DNA from: Beverwykella pulmonaria
Taxonomy: Eukaryota; Ascomycota; Dothideomycetes; Pleosporales; Melanommataceae
DNA length: 64,000 bases
Direction: 5' to 3'
NCBI GenBank assembly: GCA_001599595.1
Contig: BCHH01000004.1
Coordinates: 1,691,203-1,755,202, forward strand
Shown piece by piece: positions 52,233-62,630 of the stretch. How positions within the stretch are numbered: position 1 is the stretch's first letter; the number at the start of each line of letters is the position of its first letter. The notes below the pieces were generated by a model. That model was not told the DNA's origin. It did not search any database and saw only the letters and a program-made list of their open reading frames with translations. Position numbers and translations under genes: made by a program.

Positions 52233-53816
52233 ATGGCTGGCCTAATCGAGACAAAGTTGCTCATCAACAATAAGCTTGTTCCGGCATCGGACAAAGGCAC
52301 CTTTAACCTCTTCTCGCCGCATACTAGAGAACTTGTCGCGAAGGGTACGCACATAACAACCCGGCAAAATTTGTACGTCTGTTAACTCTGTTTTTTCGTC
52401 CACAGTCGCTGAAGCATCCCTTGAGGACGTCGAAACCGCCGTATCAGCCGCGGAAGCCGCTTTCCCGTCATGGAGCTCTCTCTCCCCAGCAGAACGGGGC
52501 AAACCCCTCAAAAAGATGGCCGATATGGTTCTCTCTGAGAAAGACGAGCTCGCAGAACTCGACGCAATCGCCATGGGCCGGCCTGTCAGCACATTCTTCG
52601 ATTCCTTCTACGCCGCCACGCACTTCAACTACTTCTCCGAGGCTGCATATCCGCAGGGACATACTAGCTTGAACACACCCGGATTCTTGAACATGAGTCT
52701 TAGACAGCCGTTTGGCGTAGTGGCTATTATCATCCCGTGGAATGCGCCACTGGTGTTCTTTTCTAAGAAGGTGGCGCCTGCGGTTGCGGCGGGGAATTGC
52801 GTTGTGCTGAAGAGTAGTGAGAAGGCTCCTTTGACGGTATATCCGCTCACCGCCTCAATTACACATAAGCAGAACGCTGATGTAAGGAACTGTAGTCTTG
52901 GAAAGTGTCCCAATGGATCGAGAAATGCGGCTTCCCCCCCGGCGTCATCAACGTGCTCTCCGGCCACGGCCACATCTCCGGCCAAGCCCTCGCCTCGCAC
53001 ATGAAAGTCCGCGCCCTCTCATTCACAGGCTCTACGCGCACTGGCCGCGCCATCCAAATCGCATCTGCGAACTCCAACCTCAAAAAGATTGTCTTCGAGC
53101 TTGGCGGCAAAGGACCCGCGCTCATCTTCGACGACGCAGATCTCGAGCAAGCTGCCCGTGAGACCGAGAACAGCATCATGTGGAACTCGGGGCAGACGTG
53201 TATGGCAAACAGCCGGATCTATGTGCATGAGAGTGTGAAAGAGAAATTTACTGAGATTTTTACCAAATTGGCGAAAGCGCGAAGGCTGGGCGATCCAACG
53301 GATCCGAACACGAATCATGGGCCCCAGGCAGATAAAGTGCAGCATGAGAATGTGAGCAAGTACATCGCTGTCGGAAAAGAAGAAGCTAGCGAGACGATTG
53401 ATACCAGCGCGTATATAGATAGTGTAAAAGGGAGCGAGAAGTCCCTCCTCGTGCACCCCATCATCTTCACCGGCGTGCCGGAATCCTCGCGCATTGCCAA
53501 GGAAGAAATTTTTGGGCCGGTGGTCATCATCAACACATTCGCCACCGAGGAAGAAGCTATCAAGAAGGCCAACGATACCGAATTTGGATTGTACGCTGCG
53601 CTGTATACGCGGGATTTGGAGAGGGCGATGAGGGTGGGAAAGAAATTGGAGAGTGGGATGGTGGGCGTTAATTGCGCGAGTCCAACGGGGTCGTGGGATT
53701 TGCCTTTTGGTGGGTGGAAGGGGAGTGGCACGGGGAGGGAGAGCTTACTTGAGAGTATGGACCATTACTTGGAGGTGAAGAGTTTGTATGTTAGAGTTAA
53801 TGGGATTGGAGGCTAG
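52233..53816 (+). CDS. Aldehyde dehydrogenase (NAD(P)-dependent)
   Basis: Three exons (52233-52344, 52406-52836, 52896-53816) give 487 aa; introns are 61 and 59 nt. Family features are in order: the N-terminal strand LLINNKLVPASDKGTFNLFSP, IIPWNAPLVFFSKKVAPAVA, KSSEKAPLT, and GFPPGVINVLSGHG, which is only reached after splicing. SFTGSTRTGR (NAD loop), FELGGKGP with the general-base Glu near residue 248, and NSGQTCMANSR with the catalytic Cys near 282 follow. KEEIFGPV and the C-terminal PFGGWKGSGTGRE complete it. Length and architecture are those of fungal salicylaldehyde/vanillin or semialdehyde-type dehydrogenases. It is the first gene of a run that also contains a maleate-isomerase-like protein, a Zn2Cys6 regulator, a decarboxylase-type amidohydrolase and an aromatic hydroxylase, so a role in ring-compound catabolism is likely. 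Confidence 0.88.
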
Positions 53817-54650
53817 GAGAAGTAAGGAGACGAGAGATAAGTTTTGATAGATACCTACGTGAATGAGGCGGATGGAAGACATTTGAAATTTCATTGAATC
53901 AGCATTCCGTAATGTGTGTATTGATTTAATGTATCTACCTAGGATAAATGATCAGTTGTTGTGTCTGCGTCTCTCGGATCAGGGTGAGTAAAGTGGATAG
54001 TATGACTCTTTGTGCAAATGCTTCACTATCTTACCGGTCCTTGAACCTCGTTCGGGGTCACGGAGAAGATATAAAGATGCTCACAATCCCTAGTGGCTAC
54101 TGCAGTATACTATTCAGCCTTTACAGTCGAGTACAGATGGATGCTCGTCCAAGATTCCGACCCGTGTCTAAAGCATTTCAGCGACATCAAGACTAACTCG
54201 GCGATAGCGGTGCTAGAACCATCGGGGTGGGCGAGACTACTAGGAATACTGTCTTGAGACCTATTTCTGCGTCACAAGCACTAAAAGATCTTTGTATCGA
54301 GATAGATGGACAGGCCTAAGGTGGGTGGTGAGGGGTAGGGGGTAGTTAGTGGCTTTCGGCAGCCTGCTTCCGGTACCATCGGCACACATTGCCGATAGCA
54401 CAACGCAATGGTTGCAGCTTCGCGGTTGTCGATAGCACTTCGCTAGAGATAGGATTCGTAGGACGTTGAAGGGCACCAGTAAGCGTGAATGAGAACTACG
54501 CGTACATGTAACATACTTTGATGTAGCTCTTGTGACAGTACTGAAGAGATCCAAACACCTGACTTTGGACGACGCCATATCCCAAATACCAAACACCAGT
54601 CTCGAACATTGAATGTAGGTCCAATTCTAAACAATATTCTGCCCAAGGCA
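53817..54650. other. Intergenic region
   Basis: No supported coding exon. Probably terminator of the dehydrogenase gene and promoter of the next. Confidence 0.4.
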
Positions 54651-55418
54651 ATGTCCAACCGTTCCCAGATGCCAAACTACCATGCCTCACCTCGAGGGGC
54701 CTTTGCCGTAATCCTGCCGTCCACCAACGTCGCCGTCGAAGCCGAATACGCCCAAATGCTCGTCCCCGGCATATCCTGGCACAGCGGACGCATCTACATC
54801 AAGAACCCCGTGCTCGACTCGGACGCCGCGTTCGACCAATTCATGATTGACTTACGACTAGAAATTGGGACTGCCGTTACCAACGTCATGACTGCCACGC
54901 CCGACTTCCTGGTAATGGGCATGAGTAGCGAGACCTTCTGGGGCGGGATTGAGGGCGCAACAAAGTTCGAGGCGTTGATGAAGGAGCTGTCAGGGGGGCT
55001 GGATGTCACGACGGGCGCGCAGGCAGTTAATGCTGCGCTGGAGAAATTAGGGGCGAAGCGCATTGGAGTCATTACGCCGTACCAGACGGTTGGCGACGAT
55101 CAGGTGCGCGCGTATCTTACCGAGGTTGGATTCGATGTTGCAGACGTCCATGGCTTGAAGTGTCCGACTGCGAAGGCGATTGCAGACGTTGAGCCGGAGA
55201 CGCTGAAAGAGGCGTTCAGGAAGGTTAACGGACCCAATGTGCAGGCTTTAGTGCAGGCGGGCACGAATCTGTTCTGTGCCAAGGTTGCGGCGGAGATGGA
55301 AGTGGAGCTGGGCAAGCCGGTTATTGCGATTAATACGGCGACGGTGTGGCATGCGTATCGGACGCATGGGATCAAGGACCAGATTCAGGGGTTTGGGTGT
55401 TTGCTGGAGAAGTATTGA
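54651..55418 (+). CDS. Maleate isomerase / Asp-Glu racemase superfamily protein
   Basis: A single exon of 255 aa. The start is ATG at 54651; the longer frame upstream has no better ATG. The sequence shows VILPSTNVAVEAEY near the N-terminus, typical for maleate cis-trans isomerase and arylmalonate decarboxylase relatives. Later blocks are FLVMGMSSETFWGG, LGAKRIGVITPYQTVGDDQVRAYL, CPTAKAIADV, QAGTNLFCAK and PVIAINTATVWHAYR. The superfamily usually uses one or two cysteines. Here the first site reads Ser-Ser (MSSE), and the only Cys near the second site is in NLFCAK, so the chemistry may differ from classical maleate isomerase. It would be expected in the cytosol, interconverting or decarboxylating small dicarboxylates. 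It lies between the dehydrogenase and regulator genes on the same strand. Confidence 0.72.
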   Translation: MSNRSQMPNYHASPRGAFAVILPSTNVAVEAEYAQMLVPGISWHSGRIYIKNPVLDSDAAFDQFMIDLRLEIGTAVTNVMTATPDFLVMGMSSETFWGGIEGATKFEALMKELSGGLDVTTGAQAVNAALEKLGAKRIGVITPYQTVGDDQVRAYLTEVGFDVADVHGLKCPTAKAIADVEPETLKEAFRKVNGPNVQALVQAGTNLFCAKVAAEMEVELGKPVIAINTATVWHAYRTHGIKDQIQGFGCLLEKY

Positions 55419-55934
55419 GGAAGTCGTTTTGCTTTTGAGCGAGAATACCGGCCAAGTGGTACTTTACGGCGCCGGAGATATTTTGACTCGCGAAACCTGG
55501 GGTCCTTGTCGTGGGTTGGATGCTGTTCGTGCCGTATACAATTATTGCTTTCAGCCAAGACCACCAGGGCAGCCCTACACTGCTCCGCTACATCTGTTCA
55601 GGCATCTTACGCACCACAAATGGACAGGTTGGAGGCCAGAGGACGCTCGTTAGCCCATTGCGGTGGCGCACTCCCCGAATCGTTTAGCGTTCCATGACTT
55701 CCCAAGCGTTCCCCAGCCGTGGCCTTGGGGTCAAGACATCGGCATCGGCATCTCCCATGACATGGATATCGCGCCCTCACGCTGGGTCTTGTGTATCCCC
55801 AACCTGCAGCCCCCAATGCCCTCGACCTCGCCGTCGCCTCCCCATAGCCATGTCTCCCGCATCATGAGCCGCCGCCGTCTCGTCCTTGTCCTCTTCGCCA
55901 ACCCGCCCCCGCCGTCGTGACCGCCGACATCGCC
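55419..55934. other. Intergenic region, promoter/leader of the Zn2Cys6 gene
   Basis: GC- and C-rich toward the regulator start. Open frames here on both strands look like composition artefacts. No gene is supported. Confidence 0.4.
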
Positions 55935-58148
55935 ATGCCCTTCACGCCGCCCATGCCGTCCTCGGCCGCCCCTACCAGCAACACCAACTCGCGCCGCGTC
56001 CCGCTCGACAAGCGGAAGCGCACCGAGACGAGCTGCGACAAGTGCAAGTCGCGCAAGCAAAAGTGCCGCAAGGAACCCGGCCAGGCGACCTGTCGCTACT
56101 GCCTCGTCCACAACATCGAATGCCTCACCACCCAGCCGCGCAAGAAGCGTCTCTATGGCAGCGTCGAGGGCCTGGGCAACCGCCTCGCCCTGCTCGAGTC
56201 GCTGGTCAAGGGCCTGCTGCCCGAGGCCGACGTCTCCAATATGGACGAGATGCGCCAGCTGGGCAGCTCGCTGGGGATTCCGCTGCCGGACTCGGGCATC
56301 GACGACCCCGCCGAACAGTGCAGCAGCAGCGGCAACGAAGGCGAGGAATCGCTCTCGCTGCTCCCCGATCAGCAGGGCCAGGCGCAGTATATCGGGCCCT
56401 CCAGCTCCTTCTCCTTCCATGTCAAGCTTCGCACCCTGGTAGGCCAGGGCACGATTCGCGAGTTTGTGCTGTTTGGCCGCAATGCTGCAGACCAGGAGCC
56501 CATTGAGGGCGACACCGACCCGCACACGCTGTCCACGCCCAGCGCTACCTCTAACATCGATCACAACTCTCCTGCCGACCAGCGCGCCCCCGCGAGCGAG
56601 GCGCCGAGCTTGGAATCGCTGATAGGCGCATACTTTGACCACATCAACCCCGACTTCCCGGTCCTGCACGAGGCGTCGTTCCGCGAAGCATACGAGGGGT
56701 GGTTGGTACACCCAGCACAGGCCGACCCTGCCTGGCTGTGCGGCTTTCTCTGCGTGCTCCTGCTCTCGCGCCGCGTTGCGCGCATCACCTTCCCCGAGGA
56801 CCAGGAGCGCATGTGGTGGCGTCGCGTCCAGACACTTCTCCCCGTGGTAATATTCACATCGAGCGTCATGGCCGTGCAGGCACTCATGCTTGCCGCAATC
56901 CACCTTCACAACACGAACCACCGAGATGCGTGCTGGAATCTGACAGGCACCGCGGTGCGCATCGCATTCGCCATTGGCCTGCACCAGGACAAGATAAACA
57001 CCATGCAGACGCCGCTTGCGAGAGAGCTGCGCAAGAGGTTATGGTGGACGCTCTACGCGTTCGAGCAGATGCAGGTCTCCTCCTACGACCGACCCAGTGC
57101 CATCGAACATCCGGGCTCCAAGATTGGCTGCCCCAATGAGCGCATCATCGGGATGGCGGGGTACTGCCCCCCCGACTATTGCAAGTGGTTCAATCGGATG
57201 ATCGTCCACCTCGGGTCGGCCTGCCGTGCCCCCAGGAACACCAAAATCAATTCAAGCGAGGAATCCTACGTTGGGCCCCTCTCTCCTGCAGCCTCCGTAC
57301 TCCGAGACTTAGATCGGTGGAATGACAGCCTCCCTGCTCATCTCCGACTTGAGGCCGCCGATAGCTCGCCACCATCATTCCAGCGCCCTCTGTTGCTGTT
57401 GCATGCCAAATACCACTATACTGTGGTGGTTCTTTGCCGGGCTGCCCTGCTGGCCCGAGCCACGACTTTGTCAAAAGAGGGCCGAGACTCGACAAACACG
57501 GCTCTTACAAGCATGTCAGATTCCTGTACAGAGTCCGGCCGCTCTCTCGCTAGAATATTGCTCAAACTGGAGTCCATCGGCAAGTTTGATCCCATTACGT
57601 GGTGGGACATATGGTATGCACTGTCATCTGGCTCCGTTCTCGTCCTGGATCTAGTTTGCTCCATCAAACAAGGCGGTGAAACCATGCCCGAGTCACGAAT
57701 TCTGCTCTCCCAGCTCGCAGACTTGGCTACACGGCACCGTCGCAACCCCCACATGCCTGGCACGATAGAAAAGTGGGCGTCAATCGTTCCAGAACTGCAT
57801 TCGATGGCCGATTCGATGAGCTCACCCTCACCTGCCAAAGTGGAAGCCCGCCCTGAGCCTACAAGTGGCCCTTTGCGACAACTACCTCCTCTTCATGGTG
57901 AAACTCCTCCTTTTCCCTACCATCAATCAACTACGAACAGCGGCGCATACATGTTCGCCGACAACATTCCCGGGAGGTTCTACCCCGAGCCTGATTTCGT
58001 TAGCCCGTTCCCACAGGCGAGGTTTGATCGCAGTACCCAGATGTCGTTTATGGATTTCACGATCAATAATATACAGGATTGGAATTGGGGGGATTTGGGG
58101 AGTTTGCTGGGGCATGAAGGGGTGAACAATGCGGGAGCTCATAACTAG
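55935..58148 (+). CDS. Zn2Cys6 transcription factor
   Basis: Single exon of 737 aa. ATG 55935 is chosen; the frame opens earlier only with GTG. The binuclear zinc cluster is complete: Cys at residues 34, 37, 44, 53, 56 and 63 (spacing 2-6-8-2-6), preceded by basic KRKR and followed by QPRKKR and a Leu-rich linker (LGNRLALLESLVKGLL) that probably dimerises. The fungal-specific middle-homology region begins near residue 225 (LIGAYFDHINPDFPVLHEASF) and includes GTAVRIAFAIGLHQD and LRKRLWWTLYAFEQM. The last 80 residues are Pro/Ser/Gly- and aromatic-rich, like an activation region. It is nuclear. Position in the middle of a catabolic-type gene set suggests it is the pathway-specific activator, with inducer and sites unknown. 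Confidence 0.92.
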   Translation: MPFTPPMPSSAAPTSNTNSRRVPLDKRKRTETSCDKCKSRKQKCRKEPGQATCRYCLVHNIECLTTQPRKKRLYGSVEGLGNRLALLESLVKGLLPEADVSNMDEMRQLGSSLGIPLPDSGIDDPAEQCSSSGNEGEESLSLLPDQQGQAQYIGPSSSFSFHVKLRTLVGQGTIREFVLFGRNAADQEPIEGDTDPHTLSTPSATSNIDHNSPADQRAPASEAPSLESLIGAYFDHINPDFPVLHEASFREAYEGWLVHPAQADPAWLCGFLCVLLLSRRVARITFPEDQERMWWRRVQTLLPVVIFTSSVMAVQALMLAAIHLHNTNHRDACWNLTGTAVRIAFAIGLHQDKINTMQTPLARELRKRLWWTLYAFEQMQVSSYDRPSAIEHPGSKIGCPNERIIGMAGYCPPDYCKWFNRMIVHLGSACRAPRNTKINSSEESYVGPLSPAASVLRDLDRWNDSLPAHLRLEAADSSPPSFQRPLLLLHAKYHYTVVVLCRAALLARATTLSKEGRDSTNTALTSMSDSCTESGRSLARILLKLESIGKFDPITWWDIWYALSSGSVLVLDLVCSIKQGGETMPESRILLSQLADLATRHRRNPHMPGTIEKWASIVPELHSMADSMSSPSPAKVEARPEPTSGPLRQLPPLHGETPPFPYHQSTTNSGAYMFADNIPGRFYPEPDFVSPFPQARFDRSTQMSFMDFTINNIQDWNWGDLGSLLGHEGVNNAGAHN

Positions 58149-58348
58149 CAACTCGGATGGGAATATGGATTAGGGTATGGAATTAGAGTTGGGAAGCGCT
58201 TGAATTCGGGCGGTAAGAGCTATGGAGTCGCTGAAATCACCTTGATGATATCTCTTCCAATGTATATCAATACCCAATACACTATAGCCAAAGCTCTCTT
58301 GATTTTCCGTCGCGTCACTCCCTCCCTCCTCGTTTTCCTTACCCACCT

Positions 58349-59437
58349 TTACCGTGTCAGTCGCAAGACTTTATACGCATTTCCCCCCATCACGCCCTCA
58401 CACTCCTTGCTCCCCTTCCCGAAGCACTTCTCGGCCGCTTCCCGATTATCTACCATTGCTGCATACATGCCATCTTTCCTTGCACTCGGAAATAGCGGGT
58501 GGTCAGTCCCAAACATAATCCTTTCAGCGCCCACTACATCTGCTGCAGCACGTAGAGGCGGCGCAGAGAAAGTGATGCCGTCCAAATAGATGTTCGTCTT
58601 CAGCACCTCATCAAGCGTCTTCCTCGCGATCGTAGTGTTCAAACGCTGTTGCCATGCTTGATCGTTGGCGATACATCCTTCGATTCTCCCAGCTAAAAAC
58701 GGCAAAGTACCCCCTGCATGAGACAATATTATCCTTAGGTCCGGTATCTCATCGAAAACGCCCCCGAGGTATAGGCGCGTCGCCGCAATCGTAGTCTCGG
58801 TCGTAAATCCCAAAGACACTGGAAGCACCTGGCCACAACAATTCCCAAGTACATCCGTTGGCAGTCCGTAGTTCGGGTGCATGAATATCGGCATCTTTGC
58901 CTCCGCGAGCGCGCGGAGGAGCGAGAGCGTGGAAGGGTCGTCAAGTGTTGTACCTGGGGTGAGACCAGAGGTACCCAGGACGACGCCCCGGCAGTGTGGG
59001 TACGAGGACAGAGTGCTGATGAGAGATTGGAGGGAGGTGAGCGGGGAACGGATAGGCAAGGTCCCGAAGAAGAACAGTCTCCCCTCATTCGCTTGGCACA
59101 TCTCCTCGAGCTCGTCATTGATCCGGCTAGCGATGGAAAGAGCGTCTTCTTCCCCTTCCTCAGGTGTCGGGGGGAGGAAGTCCAGCCATGGGTTTCCCAG
59201 GGAGAGGACGGAGATATCTATCCCGTGGGCATCCATGAATGATACTTTCGTGCCGATCTCGGATAAGTTGGGCAGGAGTGGTTTCCCAGGGGCTCCAGGT
59301 CTGTTTACGAGGACGGAGGTAGAGGACGTGGCGGAAACGTAGGGAGGAGTTGTGCGTGAGCGCAGGAGGGAGATCCATGACGGGGGGTAGATGTGCGTGT
59401 GGACGTCTACCACGGGGGTTTTGTGGGAGTCGACCAT
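58349..59437 (-). CDS. Metal-dependent amidohydrolase/decarboxylase (ACMSD family, isoorotate-decarboxylase-like)
   Basis: Single-exon gene of 362 aa on the minus strand. Metal ligands of the ACMSD-type amidohydrolase fold are visible: HxH at residues 13-15 (DVHTHIYPP), His187 (MHPNYG), His240 (LSHAGGTLP) and Asp312 (FGTDHPLFP). Blocks NPWLDFLPP, GRLFFFGTLPI and RGVVLGTSGL recall, from memory, fungal isoorotate (5-carboxyuracil) decarboxylase more than tryptophan-pathway ACMSD. This is a recalled resemblance, not an alignment. Family members are cytosolic, use Zn or Mn, and decarboxylate aromatic or pyrimidine acids without cofactor. It is transcribed divergently from the FAD monooxygenase gene across about 900 bases and converges on the Zn2Cys6 regulator. 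Possible substrates are 5-carboxyuracil, hydroxybenzoates or a muconate semialdehyde. Confidence 0.82.
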   Translation of the reverse strand: MVDSHKTPVVDVHTHIYPPSWISLLRSRTTPPYVSATSSTSVLVNRPGAPGKPLLPNLSEIGTKVSFMDAHGIDISVLSLGNPWLDFLPPTPEEGEEDALSIASRINDELEEMCQANEGRLFFFGTLPIRSPLTSLQSLISTLSSYPHCRGVVLGTSGLTPGTTLDDPSTLSLLRALAEAKMPIFMHPNYGLPTDVLGNCCGQVLPVSLGFTTETTIAATRLYLGGVFDEIPDLRIILSHAGGTLPFLAGRIEGCIANDQAWQQRLNTTIARKTLDEVLKTNIYLDGITFSAPPLRAAADVVGAERIMFGTDHPLFPSARKDGMYAAMVDNREAAEKCFGKGSKECEGVMGGNAYKVLRLTR

Positions 59438-60336
59438 GGTAATTGGGTTTTGAGGTCAACGCTTGACTAGTGTGCTTATAGGCGTTTCGATGCTAGAGTA
59501 TCTTGATTTATGGAGCTTGCGATTTGAGAGGACGTATTCTCGGTTTGCTGGTGGTTTCAATTCTCCAACGACATTGGCTTGCTCCTTCTCTTCTGACCCA
59601 GGACGATGCTCAATACCTCAAAGTTCAGTTGTGTATTTCTCCTGCTGGGAAATGCGGCCCTCGTGCTGCTGATGGATGGCTCTTCGTGGTAGGGTGTGAA
59701 AGGCAAGGCATCACCACATTTTACAGGTTCACGCATAGCGTATGCGTAACTCGACTCTCATTTCCGGGATCTCGATCATGATTGATTGTACAATGGTGAG
59801 TTCTGCGATGTTTCCTTGGGAGTCTTTCTGATTGGGTCTCCCGCTCGATTGATACGGCTGATTGGGCGGAATTACTTCCATTCTCTCGACCCCTCAACCT
59901 CACGACGCTGTGCTGGACCGGCGTCATTTCTCCTCGCAAACCGACATCCACGCGCCGTCGCTATCAATAGCACTGCGTTGGCTGCACCCGACTCCGCTTA
60001 CAACGGCATGCAATCTGTACCTAACGGAGACAGCGCTCGCATCGCCGTGGCCGTAGACGATCCAGCGGCTACAAGCACCCGACCTGTAGCCCCTCCTCCG
60101 ATAGGATCTCTACATGCGCGCTTGCCACAGCCAGCCAGCACGACGTGCTCGCTCCAATCTTGGGACCAACCTGACGCCCATATCGTGCCAGCACGCAGCC
60201 GAACGTTTGCTCCGTACCTTGCGCGATCGTGCAGCTTGATGGCTGTAGGTTAGAGAGGGCAGGGCGTTGGAGCGGCCATCCCGCCCGAGGGTGAGGGGAG
60301 AGTACATCTTCTCTGCACCACCGCTGCTAAGACGAC
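59438..60336. promoter_or_regulatory. Bidirectional intergenic region between amidohydrolase and FAD monooxygenase genes
   Basis: A head-to-head spacer of 899 bases. Open frames inside lack motifs. It is a likely target of the nearby Zn2Cys6 regulator, but no CGG-type palindrome was confirmed by eye. Confidence 0.4.
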
Positions 60337-61982
60337 ATGGGCTCCGTTTTGTCGTCTTCTGCTCGCGTCCCTGATCCTGTTTCTACGACTGCGACTGCGA
60401 CTACGACTACGACTGTTGCTGCCACCGTTCCTGAATCGGTATCCAACATGTCGCCCCACGAATTCAACATCGCCATCGTCGGCGCGGGCATTGGTGGCCT
60501 GGGCCTTGCCATCGGGCTCTCGCATCTCGGTGTCCCCTTCACCATCTACGAGTCCGCACCTGCCTTCGCTGCAGTCGGGGCCGGCGTAGGTCTAGGGCCA
60601 AACGCCCTACGCGCCATGGACCTGATCGACAAGCGGTTCCGCGACCTCTACATGGACATTGCCACTGGAAATCTTAAGCCGGAGAAGAAACACGTAATGA
60701 TGGAGGCTATGCTGATGGAAGAAGGGCTCGGTGAGGGCGAGAGCTGGTTCGGGCACGGGGAATGGGGGTCCAAGAATTTTACACGGACCGGCGCGCACAG
60801 AAAGGATCTGCTGGATATCATGACGAGTTTTATCCCTGAGGATGCGGTGCAGTTTAACAAGAGAGTTGCGAGCATGACGCAAGCCGGGGGCGTCGTTACG
60901 CTCAGATTCGAAGATGGGGAGGCCGTCCAGCATGCCGCTGTCGTGGCTTCAGATGGCGTCAAGGGCTTCTCGCGCCGCATTGTCTTGCAGGAAAAGTATC
61001 CTGAGGCAATCGAACCGGTTTACACGGGAAAGTACGTATATCGTGCCATAGTGCCTATGGACGATGCGAAAGAGATATTAGGGGATTTGGCGACGGATGC
61101 GAAGATGTTTATGAGCAAGGGCGCAAATTTGTCGACGTATCCAATCAGCGAGGGGAAGCTGATGAATGTGGTCGCATTCAAGAGGGATGTGGAGGAGTGG
61201 AAGCATCCGGAGTTTACGTATGAGGTCAGCCGGGAGGATATGCTGGGGGATTTTGTGGAGCATAGGCCGGATAAGCGGTTGGTGAAGTTGTTGGAAGTAG
61301 GTCACTCACTCATTCTTGTCGAACTCGGAGACTATGGAGAACCCCTTTTTATCCCTGATCTTTTCGGCGAGTCGTGCGGAAGGAAGTTGCATATGGACAG
61401 ACGTTCTATCCCATACCATCCCAGCTCTTTTCTTCATCGTATTGCACAAACACTAACACCACTTAGTGGGCCAAACCTACACGCTGGGGCATTTTCCACC
61501 ACCCCACAACACCCACCTACTATAACTCGCTCATCTGTCTCCTCGGCGACGTCGCTCACGCTGGGGGTCCCCACCAAGGTGCCGGTGCAGGCCAATGTCT
61601 CGAAGACTCTCTGATCCTCTCGCGCGTCCTCGGCAAACTCTATGCCCTGCACCGTTCCCCCTCATCTCCGTTATCCGTTCCCTCCCCGTTACGCAGGCAA
61701 CTCCTCGAAGCCGCTTTTCAAGCCTACGATGAGGTGCGTCGACCCAGAGCTCAAGAGCAAGTGCGAACAACAAAGGAGTGTGGCGAGATTTACAATCTAT
61801 TGGATCCGACGACAGGCAGCGATATGGAGAAGGTGGTACGGAATTTGAATGCGAGGTTTCAATGGTTGTGGGAACATGATTTGGAAGCGGATGTGAGGAG
61901 GGTAGAAGAAAGGTTTAAAGAGTTGGCAGAGATTGGAGTAGAGGGGATGGAGACAGGGACTGTGGAGAGTGCGAGGCTGTAA
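60337..61982 (+). CDS. FAD-dependent aromatic hydroxylase (salicylate-hydroxylase-like)
   Basis: Two exons, 60337-61296 and 61467-61982, flank an unusually long 170-nt intron (GTAGGT donor, CACTTAG acceptor) and give 491 aa. The first 40 residues are a Thr-rich repeat (ACT codons). If translation starts at the internal ATG 60448, the protein begins MSPHEFNIAIVGAGIGGLGL and is 454 aa, closer to the family norm. Class A flavoprotein monooxygenase features are the GxGxxG FAD site at about residues 49-54, AVVASDGVKGFSR (the DG motif), and LLGDVAHAGGPHQGAGAGQ (the GD motif), whose reading frame is restored only by splicing. Such enzymes hydroxylate salicylate, hydroxynicotinate or related rings using NAD(P)H and O2. 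With the divergent decarboxylase and the dehydrogenase it suggests ring-compound catabolism. Confidence 0.87.
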
Positions 61983-62630
61983 AAGGATGATAGTTCAGTA
62001 CGTGTGTTCGATAGGTAGAGGGATAGAAAGATATTTGCGTGTGCTTAAACGCAACGACGAGGCTGAGGCTGAGATGTTGTAGACTTTTGGGCGACTGGCT
62101 GTTTTGAACATTCCGGTTAGCGAGTGTTAGTCGGATATCTTGGTAGCGTTCGCTTTCGTAATCTGTTCATATTATTAAACGTTTTACTCTCGTTCTTCAC
62201 TGTGCGTTTTGCCGGTAGCGTAGTCTCTGGTATGGAGTCTGTCTTTCCTCACATCCTTCCAGCATAGCACGCGCAAACTGGTTACGAGACATCTTACATC
62301 CTGTTTTTATGTATCTTTATTATCTTCAAGCCAATGAAAGAAAACTACGATAGTATTTCCGGTCCCTGTTTCAATACAAACCGGGCTTTCCGTCCATATG
62401 CCGGGGTACGCGACTTTTCGCCTAAATGCGATTTGCAACCGGATATAACGCCATCTGCACCCCGCAACGATGCCGAGTGTGCTTTTTGAGGGTGTTAGAT
62501 AGATTTCTTGGTCAGAGACAAGAGCTTCGTCCGGATTGGTTTGTTGGCTGAAGGATGGAGGGGTATTTGAAGGGAGGGTTGGTCTTAGTTGTGTTACAAC
62601 TTTTATCAGTTTCATCTGTGATAGCCAAGG
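61983..62630. other. Intergenic region
   Basis: No supported gene. It contains the 3' region of the monooxygenase gene and the promoter of the membrane-protein gene. Confidence 0.4.

Noticed and set aside
55731..56984. 417-codon open frame on the minus strand over the Zn2Cys6 gene
   Set aside because: It is antisense to a gene with a complete zinc cluster and strong composition bias. The predicted protein is Gly/Arg/Ala-rich and motif-free, so it is a GC-driven shadow.
60385..60420. Thr-codon run considered as a microsatellite insertion
   Set aside because: It is in frame at the N-terminus of the monooxygenase and may be outside the real coding region if the ATG at 60448 is used. It is not evidence of mobile DNA.
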